Positions 19,614 to 28,259 of a stretch of 64,000 nucleotides of DNA are shown piece after piece. The stretch spans positions 2,413,744-2,477,743 of the forward strand of contig OX337241.1 in NCBI GenBank assembly GCA_946965045.2. Direction: 5' to 3'. The notes under the pieces are model-generated. The model searched no databases and was not told where the DNA came from. It saw only the letters and a list, made by a program, of their open reading frames with translations. The DNA is from Epithemia pelagica. Taxonomy: Eukaryota > Bacillariophyta > Bacillariophyceae > Surirellales > Surirellaceae. The position numbers were made by a program, and so were the translations under genes. Numbering within the stretch: position 1 is the stretch's first letter; every line of letters begins with the position of its first letter.

Positions 19614-21035
19614 TTAATGACTTGTTTTGTTCTTGGCAGCTGCCAAAATTGCTTTTTCATTGTCCGTGATAGAAATTGTGTTGTCGTTCTTACCCACCAC
19701 TGCAGTCTTCAAATAGCATGTCAGACAAAAGATGTCATGTTTGGTTGCCCGCTTGGAGACACAATGGTACTCAAGAGGATTGAAAATGATGATGTCGAGG
19801 TGTCGTAACGCCACAACTTGTCCATGTTCTGAGAAGACAAATTGAGCCAAAACTTCATCCTTGTCTTTGTTACTTGGTTCCACAAGCATGACGACAGAAA
19901 TGGACAGACCAAAGTCGTTGTCTGTATGGGCTTGAAGGAAAACGTTTCGTCCGAACGCAACAGAGGAGAAGAAATGTGTACTTTTCCCCTTGTGGGACCA
20001 CAACTTGAATTCACCATTTCTTGCAGCGTTCTCGAACGCAAAAGAATAAGACCAGTCAATCCATTTTTCCAGCTGTGTCTCAAGCTGTTTGATGAATTGT
20101 AAGATTACCCATTTCTCCTTTGCTTTCAACTTAGAAAACTTTGAATCTACCAGCCCTTTTCTTCCCCGATTTGCATGGACACCAAGAGTGATGTAGTTTG
20201 TCTTGTGTTCATCACATCCGACATAACGTGACTTGCCACGTGATTGATGGTTGCATGTTGTCTCCAACTTCTCAAGAACATCAAGTAGGTACTGTGTCAC
20301 ATTATCACTTGTTAGAATTTGACGTGGCGGTTTGAGAAACGCAGGTAGTTTCTGGTTATCTGGAGGAAAGATACTTCCTTGGTCACCAGACTCTCCAATT
20401 ACTTTCCAGCTTGACAAGGAAACAGGGTGGGGGACATTTGGAGTGCATTTGGATAGCTCCAGCGGACCATCGGTAGGGTCATTTGTGAAGACTAGGCAGA
20501 ACTTTTGTAGAACAGAAGAAGAAATCTTCAATGAATCAGGTGCTTCGGTAATCTCTTTCAATGCGTCTTCCTGCTTTTGTCTCTTCTTATTCCGGCAATA
20601 TCGTTGTGCAGAAGACCTTGGCATGGAAGATGCTTTGGCAACCAAAGCAGCAACTTGTGTCCTTTGAGAACATGGTTTGTTGGACTTGAACACATGAAAA
20701 GCATTAGTAACATCAAAGCCTGTATGTTCTTCAGCTATGTTCTGCAGAATCTCATCCTGACTTAATCTCCGTGCAAGCCCCCCCGTACTTTTGTTGGCAT
20801 GTACATTTGAAGATGTACTGCCTAAGCACTGGGCGGTGAGAGCCTGACCATTATGGTCTGGTTCTAAACGACCTCCCTTGAGGGCTTGCTTGGACATCAC
20901 CCACGACAAATCCTGATGTAGACAACCAAAAAGACCCCAAATTCCAAAATCAAATCGCTTCTGAAGGACCAAAGCAATCAAACCAAGCAAGGTATCGTTA
21001 GAACTGTCTTGAAAAAGGGCTTTCCAACGAGCCAT
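19614..21035 (-). CDS. putative 2-oxoglutarate/Fe(II) dioxygenase-like protein carried by the MULE
   Basis: ATG at 21035 gives 473 residues, intact. The C-terminal third has the layout of a 2OG-Fe(II) oxygenase core: H370-x-D372 in FLQAHTDNDFGLSISVVML, the strand motif LDIIIFNPLEYH with distal H424, and basic residues 428-432 that could bind 2-oxoglutarate. The middle (150-155) is Lys/Arg-rich and may bind nucleic acid. TET/JBP and prolyl-hydroxylase-like enzymes share this core, but I cannot place it in a subfamily. It ends 66 bp from the transposase stop, tail to tail, inside the MULE repeats. Its first 37 codons lie in the first unit of the 179-bp array. Confidence 0.6.
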   Translation of the reverse strand: MARWKALFQDSSNDTLLGLIALVLQKRFDFGIWGLFGCLHQDLSWVMSKQALKGGRLEPDHNGQALTAQCLGSTSSNVHANKSTGGLARRLSQDEILQNIAEEHTGFDVTNAFHVFKSNKPCSQRTQVAALVAKASSMPRSSAQRYCRNKKRQKQEDALKEITEAPDSLKISSSVLQKFCLVFTNDPTDGPLELSKCTPNVPHPVSLSSWKVIGESGDQGSIFPPDNQKLPAFLKPPRQILTSDNVTQYLLDVLEKLETTCNHQSRGKSRYVGCDEHKTNYITLGVHANRGRKGLVDSKFSKLKAKEKWVILQFIKQLETQLEKWIDWSYSFAFENAARNGEFKLWSHKGKSTHFFSSVAFGRNVFLQAHTDNDFGLSISVVMLVEPSNKDKDEVLAQFVFSEHGQVVALRHLDIIIFNPLEYHCVSKRATKHDIFCLTCYLKTAVVGKNDNTISITDNEKAILAAAKNKTSH

Positions 21036-22115
21036 TCAATGTTGAAATCCGACTTACATGTAGAAAGTTATCAAGGGTAGTAGGAGAGGGTGCTGGAACA
21101 GCCACCAAAAAGACCCCAAATTCCAAAATCAAATCGCTTCTGAAGGACCAAAGCAATCAAACCAAGCAAGGTATCGTTAGAACTGTCTTGAAAAAGGGCT
21201 TTCCAACGAGCCATTCAATGTTGAAATCCGACTTGCATGTAGAAAGTTATTAAGGGTAGTAGGAGAGGGTGCTGGAACGGCCACCAAAAAGACCCCAAAT
21301 TCCAAAATCAAATCGCTTCTGAAGGACCAAAGCAATCAAACCAAGCAAGGTATCGTTAGAACTGTCTTGAAAAAGGGCTTTCCAACGAGCCATTCAATGT
21401 TGAAATCCGACTTACATGTAGAAAGTTATCAAGGGTAGTAGGAGAGGGTGCTGGAACAGCCACCAAAAAGACCCCAAATTCCAAAATCAAATCGCTTCTG
21501 AAGGACCAAAGCAATCAAACCAAGCAAGGTATCGTTAGAACTGTCTTGAAAAAGGGCTTTCCAACGAGCCATTCAATGTTGAAATCCGACTTGCATGTAG
21601 AAAGTTATTAAGGGTAGTAGGAGAGGGTGCTGGAACAGCCACCAAAAAGACCCCAAATTCCAAAATCAAATCGCTTCTGAAGGACCAAAGCAATCAAACC
21701 AAGCAAGGTATCGTTAGAACTGTCTTGAAAAAGGGCTTTCCAACGAGCCATTCAATGTTGAAATCCGACTTGCATGTAGAAAGTTATTAAGGGTAGTAGG
21801 AGAGGGTGCTGGAACGGCCACCAAAAAGACCCCAAATTCCAAAATCAAATCGCTTCTGAAGGACCAAAGCAATCAAACCAAGCAAGGTATCGTTAGAACT
21901 GTCTTGAAAAAGGGCTTTCCAACGAGCCATTCAATGTTGAAATCCGACTTACATGTAGAAAGTTATCAAGGGTAGTAGGAGAGGGTGCTGGAACAGCCAC
22001 CAAAAAGACCCCAAATTCCAAAATCAAATCGCTTCTGAAGGACCAAAGCAATCAAACCAAGCAAGGTATCGTTAGAACTGTCTTGAAAAAGGGCTTTCCA
22101 ACAAGCCATTCAATG
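20925..22115 (-). repeat. 179-bp tandem array over the dioxygenase start and upstream region
   Basis: Units begin at 20925, 21104, 21283, 21462, 21641, 21820 and 21999; the last is truncated. Unit 1 is the gene itself: 111 bp of its coding start plus 68 bp upstream. Every further unit keeps the ATG and 37 codons, then runs into GCSSTLSYYP and a stop, so six 47-codon micro-ORFs lie upstream of the gene. Two unit types alternate (TTACATG/ATCAAGG versus TTGCATG/ATTAAGG) in order A,B,A,B,B,A, which points to amplification of blocks larger than one unit. Confidence 0.9.
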
Positions 22116-22265
22116 CAACATGCAAGTACAAAGGTAGTAGGTGATTTTCTTCGGGAGACCGTTGGAAGAGGGGACAGTTGATACACGTGCCTTGACACGT
22201 GCCTGGAGCGGCAGCATGGGGTGCTGACAGGCGTGGGAATGCAGATGGGGTCAGTTCTTATGCGA

Positions 22266-22577
22266 CTGAAAAACTGGGTGTGGTTAATCGGGATTAGGCG
22301 CTTTCCAAATCACTGCGGTTCGTGAAAATCGGACTTACCCTTCCCATAATATCGACGATTGAAAATTCGTCAGTGTTCGTGCGAAAGATAAGGATTTTTT
22401 GCCATGGCTTCTCCCCCCACCCTCTCCACCACGATGGCAATGCTCCGTGGTGGAGGGAGTGGGGCTCTGTTGGAGGGAGAGGCACGCGATTTTTGGGTAG
22501 GGCGCGCTCATTCTACAGGTAAATCGTGCGTTTTCTGCACCAATACGATGGTGCAATAGATGTGATTTTTACGGTAA
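22266..22577 (-). repeat. right terminal inverted repeat of the MULE, with a hairpin
   Basis: This is the complement of the left repeat at both its inner and outer ends. It is longer than the left copy (about 312 versus 225 bp). Part of the excess is a strong hairpin at about 22413-22464, with arms CCCTCTCCACCACG and complement. The stretch 22116-22265 between the tandem array and this repeat holds no gene. Confidence 0.7.
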
Positions 22578-22878
22578 GCGCTATGCTATTACAAGCGCTA
22601 GGGATACCAAATTCTGGTCGCAGTCGCAGAAGTATGGAGAAGGGCGTGCGCGTGCGCGTGGATGCGAGATTCATTCTCACGCCAGCCAGTCCTCGCTTCC
22701 GGCGTTCTCTCCCTCCGGTCGACCCACCAAGAGAGAGTTTTCTTGTTGTTGTAGATTGTCCATGGCAGCAAGCTGAACGTTCGCCTTGAGCTTGTAGTGT
22801 TTTGTCTAGTGCAGGATAGAAATAGTTTGTTGCAACGAACCCAACCAAATCAGTCAAGACAAAACAATACCAACCAGC

Positions 22879-23837
22879 ATGGCATCTTCACCCAGCGATG
22901 AGGATTGGAAAAAGGTGACCAAGTTGGTCGATCAATTCATGAATCGACCCGATACAGGTACAAAGAAACCATATAGTTTGTTCAGAGTCTCCTTCTTTCT
23001 TCTTGTATGCATGTTCTCAATTCCATCCTTTTCATTATTCGTTGGAACATGACAGAGCCGTTTCGAGAGCCCGTGGATTGGAAGGCGCTCGGTAAGTCTA
23101 ATGCAACGAGCCTAAGTACAACAATGGCAAGAAAAGGACGCATCTAACGGTTCGTTTGGCACGTACATAAACCTACAACACCGCTGCTTTCTATTCTACC
23201 AGGCTTGTTTGATTATCCCAAAATTGTCCCCGAGCCCATGGATTTGGGCACGGTGAAGAAAAAGTTGCAGAAAAAAGAGTACAAAACCTTGCAACAAGTC
23301 GGATTGGATGTGCGAAAAATATGGTCCAATTGTCAAGATTACAATCAAGAGGGGTCCGATTTTCACAAATTGGCGGGGACGTTGCGAAAACGATGGGATG
23401 ACAAATTTACCAAATTGGTGGCCGACAGTCGATCGGCTACCACTACGAGTGGTACTACCAGTGCGGGGGATGCCCCCATGGATGTGGAGGCCACACCAGC
23501 AGCTCCACCACCACCGTCCCAACCACCCATTTCCACCTTGGCCGAACGCAAATCCTTTGCCAAATCCTTGTTTGCGTTGACCAAGGAAGATTTGGGGAAA
23601 TTGTTGGTGGAAATTGAAGCCAAATGTCCATCGGCCTTGACACGGAATGCGGCCGAAGATGAAGTCGAAGTCAATGTGGACAAGTTGTCCTCGGCGCTCT
23701 TGTTGGAACTCTCCGTCTTTGTGGCATCCACGACCCAAAAACCACCCAAGGCATCCAACAGTAAAAAGGGAGGATCCAATTCCAACAAGCGTGCCAAAAC
23801 TAACCCCAAACCTGCTGCATCGGCAGCTTCCAACTAG
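22879..23837 (+). CDS. BET-type bromodomain protein
   Basis: Three exons, 22879-22957, 23056-23091 and 23203-23837, join in frame to 249 residues. Introns are 98 and 111 bp with GT/AG ends. The bromodomain occupies about 5-105, with the ZA-loop sequence FDYPKIVPEPMDLGTVKKKL and the acetyl-lysine Asn in SNCQDYN. A spacer rich in Thr/Ala/Pro follows. A NET (extra-terminal) region lies at about 150-210 (KSFAKSLFALTKEDLGKLL...VEVNVDKLSSALLLEL), and the tail is basic with a likely nuclear signal. Plant GTE and animal BET proteins with this order bind acetylated histones. It starts 301 bp after the MULE. Confidence 0.9.
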
Positions 23838-24353
23838 ACCAACTCTCTCTCTCTCTCTGTCTACTGCTACACTTTTTACTTCTGCTACTGTGTGTCTACT
23901 TTCTTTGGGGGGAGTAGAGATAGTGAACGGTTTGGCGCAAGGCACTGGTCCAACGACACGCACCATCCGTCGGAGGCATAAGGTTGCCGACCTTCCAAGG
24001 GAGAGTCCACGGGAGCGATACAAGAGGTGCGGATAGACCACGGCAATCACACAACAGTGTGTTCCATCCAGCGTAGACAGCAGCACACGCTCCTCTTTCC
24101 TCTCTTTTGTATGGATACGCCAACGAGAGAGAAACGTGCGGACTGGACACGATTTGCAGCATTGGGTCTCCTGGAAATTTTGGAAACGCCAGAAACGAAA
24201 CCACCGGTCGAACGGAGACATTGCAATCATGTTTCAAAACTGTGGACCTGTCCACGATATGGCTGTGCCGTCGCTTCGGATCCGTCGATTCGTTTCAGGA
24301 GTTCATTCTTTTTGACCCCGAGAGTCCTGTTGTATACCATCCCTACGTGTCCC

Positions 24354-25187
24354 ATGATGCTGGTTTCGTTTGTGACTGCCGTATTCCCCTGGATTGTCGT
24401 CGTCGTCTCGGCCCAACACCAACTTCAACAAGACATGCCCCGTTGGTCGTCTGTGGTGGTGCCATCCTCCGAGTTACGACAACAAGACGACGAACCGCAG
24501 CAACGAAGCACTCGAGGACAATCACCACCACGTCTCCTAGATACGTGGGAACTCGTTTCTCGAGCGTTGGATGCTACTTCGACAACCTCTTCCCGAGAAG
24601 CTCGCAGGGACGAACCACACGAAGAAAGTAGCAGTCGCGGCAAATCCCGATTCTCCAAGCCTCGTGGTTTGGGAGCCAAAGAGACCATGTACGAGCAACA
24701 CAAGGAGCGCAAGACGGAAAAGTCGAGAGGTTTGACAACGTCGGGCATGAAAGGCAGCGATGCGTACCACAAACAGGGCAAGGCTTGGAAATTTCACAAG
24801 GCGAACACAACGGCGGCAGCGGCGACCAACTTGGAAGATACGGAGGAATTGGTCCATGCACTTTGCGACATGTGGGAGGTATTTAATGAAATGGGACGCC
24901 ACGAAAACCGGGACTTGAACAATCCTCATTGGTCCAGTTTGTGCGATGACTTTGAGTCGTTGGACAAGTACTTGTGTCCTCCACGGGAATTGGTGGAGGA
25001 GGCCATTTGCACCCATACACGGCCGTACTTGGATCCGGCCGTCCGCACCCGGTACTGTCAACCTCTCACGTCGTACATTGTGGACCATGACAGTTTTCGT
25101 GACAAGTGTGTGTCTTGGTGTACCAATTATGTTAGTCATGCTCGTGGAAACTGTTGCGAGATTGGCTGTCCCACTCCGAGCTATTAA
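24354..25187 (+). CDS. secreted Cys-rich hypothetical protein
   Basis: The frame is open further upstream, but the ATG at 24354 (or 24357) starts a clear signal peptide (VSFVTAVFPWIVVVVSAQ), so this start is chosen; length is about 277 residues. After a Ser/Arg-rich linker with basic stretches comes a C-terminal domain of about 115 residues with ten Cys. The Cys occur in LCDMW, LCDDF, YLCPP, ICTHT, RYCQP, KCVSWC and NCCEIGC, a spacing that suggests disulfides. The family is not recognised. An extracellular or endomembrane location is inferred from the signal peptide. Confidence 0.65.
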   Translation: MMLVSFVTAVFPWIVVVVSAQHQLQQDMPRWSSVVVPSSELRQQDDEPQQRSTRGQSPPRLLDTWELVSRALDATSTTSSREARRDEPHEESSSRGKSRFSKPRGLGAKETMYEQHKERKTEKSRGLTTSGMKGSDAYHKQGKAWKFHKANTTAAAATNLEDTEELVHALCDMWEVFNEMGRHENRDLNNPHWSSLCDDFESLDKYLCPPRELVEEAICTHTRPYLDPAVRTRYCQPLTSYIVDHDSFRDKCVSWCTNYVSHARGNCCEIGCPTPSY

Positions 25188-25371
25188 ATGTCAATGGTTT
25201 TTTGAGGAACCTGTGTTTTCCTCGGTGCCGGACCATGATTTTGGAGAAAGTACCTCTCCTATTACAAACCGCGAATGTATGACTACACAAGACGTCGTGG
25301 TACTATAACTATACTACAACTTATCCTAAAATGTCAACTAGCTTTTGTGGTGTGACTGTGTGTGTGTATTT

Positions 25372-26529
25372 TTATGGAAAGTGGACTCGTCGTCCTTCGG
25401 GATTGCCCGCAAAGACATCGAGCATACGATAGGGCAAGGCTTGTTCTTGTTGTGATTGTTGTTGCGTCGTCGTGGTTGTGGTTGTTGGTGTTGGGTGTTG
25501 GGCATTTTCAATCAAGACATCCAAATCGGCCTTGAGAACATGACGAGGAATGGGTCCAATCAAGGCCGTTTCGACATCTCCACTGGCCGAAACCAAGGCC
25601 AAATGGGGAATGGCATCGACCCCAAAGGCTTCAATGTAGGGCCAGGATTCGGCCTTGTCGCCATCCACCATGACAAAATTGACCCGATCCTTGTACTCTT
25701 CCTCCACTTGCAACAAGGTGGGAGCCGCCAATTTGCAATTTTCACACCACTGCGGCGTGTGTACAGACAGTCCGTCCACCAAGAGACACATTCCACACAG
25801 AAAACCAAAAACAAACAAACAAGAACCATTGTGAGCCACATACTCTACACCAAGTATTCGTATGTCGTATGTAGAGGATGGCCGAACACACCATGCCCAT
25901 GCGGGTTGCACAGCAAATCAACAGCAACAACGACGTACCGGTGCCCAAAAGTCCACGACGGTGGGTTTGTCATTGACCCCAATGACAGACATGGATTGTG
26001 AGTTTTGTTGCATGGTATACAAGAGTTGCACGGGTTGAACGGGATGGGTGAATTGATAGAGGTAGGTGGTCACGGCCAAGGCAACCGATACCACGGCGGC
26101 CCATAGATTGCGTCGTTGCGATGCCTCGATGGCAGCGTCTGCTGTGGGAGCCGTATCCGTACTCGTCGTCGTCATGGCGGCCACCAACAACGACGCGTCC
26201 TCCGTTGGTGCATTGCTGCTTCTGGGTCGTTGGGTCAAGGGAACCGACTCGCCAAATCGAGAAGGAGCCGTCGTAGTCGAGGTCTCGTCGTCGTCGTTTT
26301 CATCCAGCAACAACAGACTGTTGCTCTTATCGATCGTCGCGTTTCGAACCATGTCGTCGTCGTGTTGTTCTTTGGAGGACGACAGGGACAGTAGAGTCTG
26401 CTGGTTGGGCCCCTGCACTCGTCGTATTCTCAACAAGGTCGACGAACATGGTGCCGTCCTGGAAAAGGCATTGGACACGAAGCATGTCCATCCCAAAACA
26501 TAAAAACACAACAACAATCTCCGTACCAT
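25372..26529 (-). CDS. HCF164: HCF164/TxlA-like thylakoid thioredoxin
   Basis: Two exons, 26529-25939 and 25749-25372, with a 189-bp intron, give 322 residues. The N-terminus is a signal peptide (LLLCFYVLGWTCFVSNAF) with an NAFSRT cleavage site typical of secondary plastids. A transmembrane helix lies at about 155-170 (LWAAVVSVALAVTTYLY). Then comes a thioredoxin domain: VVDFWAPWCENCKLAAP, where the intron sits exactly between Pro and Trp, VDGDKAESWPYIEAFGVDAIPHL. HCF164 is a thylakoid-anchored thioredoxin facing the lumen that helps assemble cytochrome b6f. A Copia LTR starts 68 bp upstream of the ATG. Confidence 0.9.
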
Positions 26530-26596
26530 CCTTATGGGACTTGTTGTTGTTGTTGTTGTTGCAGTCCTTTTATCACTTCCCGATGGGATGCAAATG

Positions 26597-26700
26597 TGAC
26601 AAGGGAGTGCGACCTAATGGTGACCCCTTAGCCCTACGTCAGACTCGCAATCGTCAGTGCCAACGCACACCATATCTTTAGGCCCTACTACATTTCGTAA
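26597..26700 (+). repeat. 5' LTR of the Copia element, first part
   Basis: This part runs from TGACAAGGGAG to CATTTCGTAA and aligns with 36374-36477 of the 3' LTR. It is cut by the Harbinger insertion and resumes at 29838. Confidence 0.85.
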
Positions 26701-26893
26701 GGTTCGGTCTTATGGGAGCGTGATATCATCTCATATCACGCTGACGGACATTCTCCATGTCGCACCTTCTAGTATGATAAAATTTGGTTCTTATCAAGAT
26801 GATATGATATCATCTTATCATCCCCTCCTCTAGTTCTAGCCCCCCCAACTCTCATTCATCTCGTCCAAATCAAAACAGCAACGAAACAAAAAG

Positions 26894-28189
26894 ATGGAGA
26901 GAAACAACCTTGGTGAAGAAAACTTCCAGCGCCAAAGGCAAATGGTGTTAGCAGTTGCTTCTCTAATGCCAGTTCTGTTATCAATGCAGAACAAACAAGA
27001 AGAAGCCACCCGAAATCAACCCGAGTCTCGCGAGAAGAGCACCCCATTGAAAAGAGTCAATTGGGAAACGTTCAAGGCGGACAACATTGGCAACAACCAG
27101 GCCGACTTCATCAAGTGCATCAGAATGCCCATGGATGCTTTCTTCCTGCTTCATGATCTACTTAAGGAAGATCTACGCAAAAACCAGGAGATGGGTGATC
27201 TCCGTGGGGGACATATTGAGTCTGAAGTTAAGCTCTATTCTACATTACGATACTTGGGTGGTGATGCAGTTCACAACATAAGGCGAAGCATGGGGATTTC
27301 AAAATCTTACTGCTATCAAATATTGCATGAGGTTGCTGAAACAATCGTTAATTGTCCTGCTCTCGCTATTAAATTCCCAAGTACCGAAACAGAATGCGAA
27401 GAAGCAGCTATTGGGTTCGAGTCCATCTCGTTTGGTCAAGCAATCATCAATTGTGTGGCAGTGATAGATGGGTATCTCCTTCACACGAATATGCCCAGTA
27501 AGAGACTTGTGGGTAACCAACGCCAGTTTTACTCCGGTCACTACTGCAAATTTGGATTCAACATCCAGGCAGCATGTGACCACAATGGAAAATTTCTATA
27601 TTTTGCTATTGTTGGCCCTGGCAACATGAATGACAGGGTAGCATTCTACGAATGTGACCTTGCTTCGATGGTGGACAACCTACCTCCGGGCTATTGCGTC
27701 ATTGGGGACGCTGCCTACGACCCTTCGGAGCATGTAACTCCAATCTACTACAGGGTAAATCATACGGAGCCCTTTTTTGACAATTTTAATTACTTTGCTT
27801 CCCAGTTGCGCATTCGAGTAGAGATGGCCTTTGGGCTTATGCAAATGAAGTGGCGCTATCTACAACGTCCCAGTCAAGTAACGCGTTGGCTCCCAGTATA
27901 TGTTATGGCCATTGCACGGCTACACAATTTTGTTGTCCAATGCCAACTCAATCAAGGTGAGTCTTTGCAAAATATGCATCGAACCGAAGCTCTTCATAAT
28001 CAAGACAACAGCACTTTTTTGCCATCACAACCTGTAGATGTGAGTGGAAATGTGTTGCTGTATGATGACCAAGGGTTTCTCCGTCGTAATCGTCGTCTAA
28101 ACAGGTCACATTCCACTGTACGACATCAAATGGCTTCACGAATTGAACAACAAGGCCTTGTTCGTCCCACACAAAGCCACCAGAATTGA
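26894..28189 (+). CDS. PIF/Harbinger transposase (DDE_Tnp_4)
   Basis: ATG at 26894 gives 431 residues, complete. The N-terminal ~60 residues are Gln/Glu-rich. A helix-turn-helix-like stretch (TLRYLGGDAVHNIRRSMGISKSYCYQIL) follows at about 117-145. The catalytic core has D192 (AVIDGYLLH), D272 (VIGDAAYDPS) and E310 (RVEMAFGLMQMKWR), the DDE triad of the family. The enzyme excises and reinserts the transposon at TWA targets, usually together with the second, DNA-binding protein. Confidence 0.9.
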   Translation: MERNNLGEENFQRQRQMVLAVASLMPVLLSMQNKQEEATRNQPESREKSTPLKRVNWETFKADNIGNNQADFIKCIRMPMDAFFLLHDLLKEDLRKNQEMGDLRGGHIESEVKLYSTLRYLGGDAVHNIRRSMGISKSYCYQILHEVAETIVNCPALAIKFPSTETECEEAAIGFESISFGQAIINCVAVIDGYLLHTNMPSKRLVGNQRQFYSGHYCKFGFNIQAACDHNGKFLYFAIVGPGNMNDRVAFYECDLASMVDNLPPGYCVIGDAAYDPSEHVTPIYYRVNHTEPFFDNFNYFASQLRIRVEMAFGLMQMKWRYLQRPSQVTRWLPVYVMAIARLHNFVVQCQLNQGESLQNMHRTEALHNQDNSTFLPSQPVDVSGNVLLYDDQGFLRRNRRLNRSHSTVRHQMASRIEQQGLVRPTQSHQN

Positions 28190-28259
28190 GACTACCAGGA
28201 ATTGAAGTAATAAAGAAGGATATTAATACAGAGAGACATTTTGGACATTACAGATGTTA

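Larger units (their letters stand above)
15973..22577 (+). mobile_element. two-gene Mutator-like element (MULE) with dioxygenase-like cargo
   Basis: A 6.6-kb segment is bounded by inverted repeats that match at their outer ends (TTACCGTAAAATCACATC at 15973, its complement ending at 22577) and at their inner ends (CGATTAAACACACCCAG near 16172, complement near 22275). Inside are a MULE transposase on the plus strand and, tail to tail, a putative 2OG-Fe(II) dioxygenase on the minus strand, plus a 179-bp tandem array. I could not find a 9-11 bp target duplication: the flanks TCAATTAATA and GCGCTATGCT do not match. The exact edges could therefore be a few bases off, or the flanks have changed. Confidence 0.8.

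Noticed and set aside
20925-22115. CRISPR-like array
   Set aside because: The 179-bp units are contiguous tandem copies with no unique spacers, and the first unit is part of a gene.
15963-22587. 9-10 bp MULE target duplication
   Set aside because: Flanks TCAATTAATA and GCGCTATGCT do not match; no other offset tried gave a convincing repeat.
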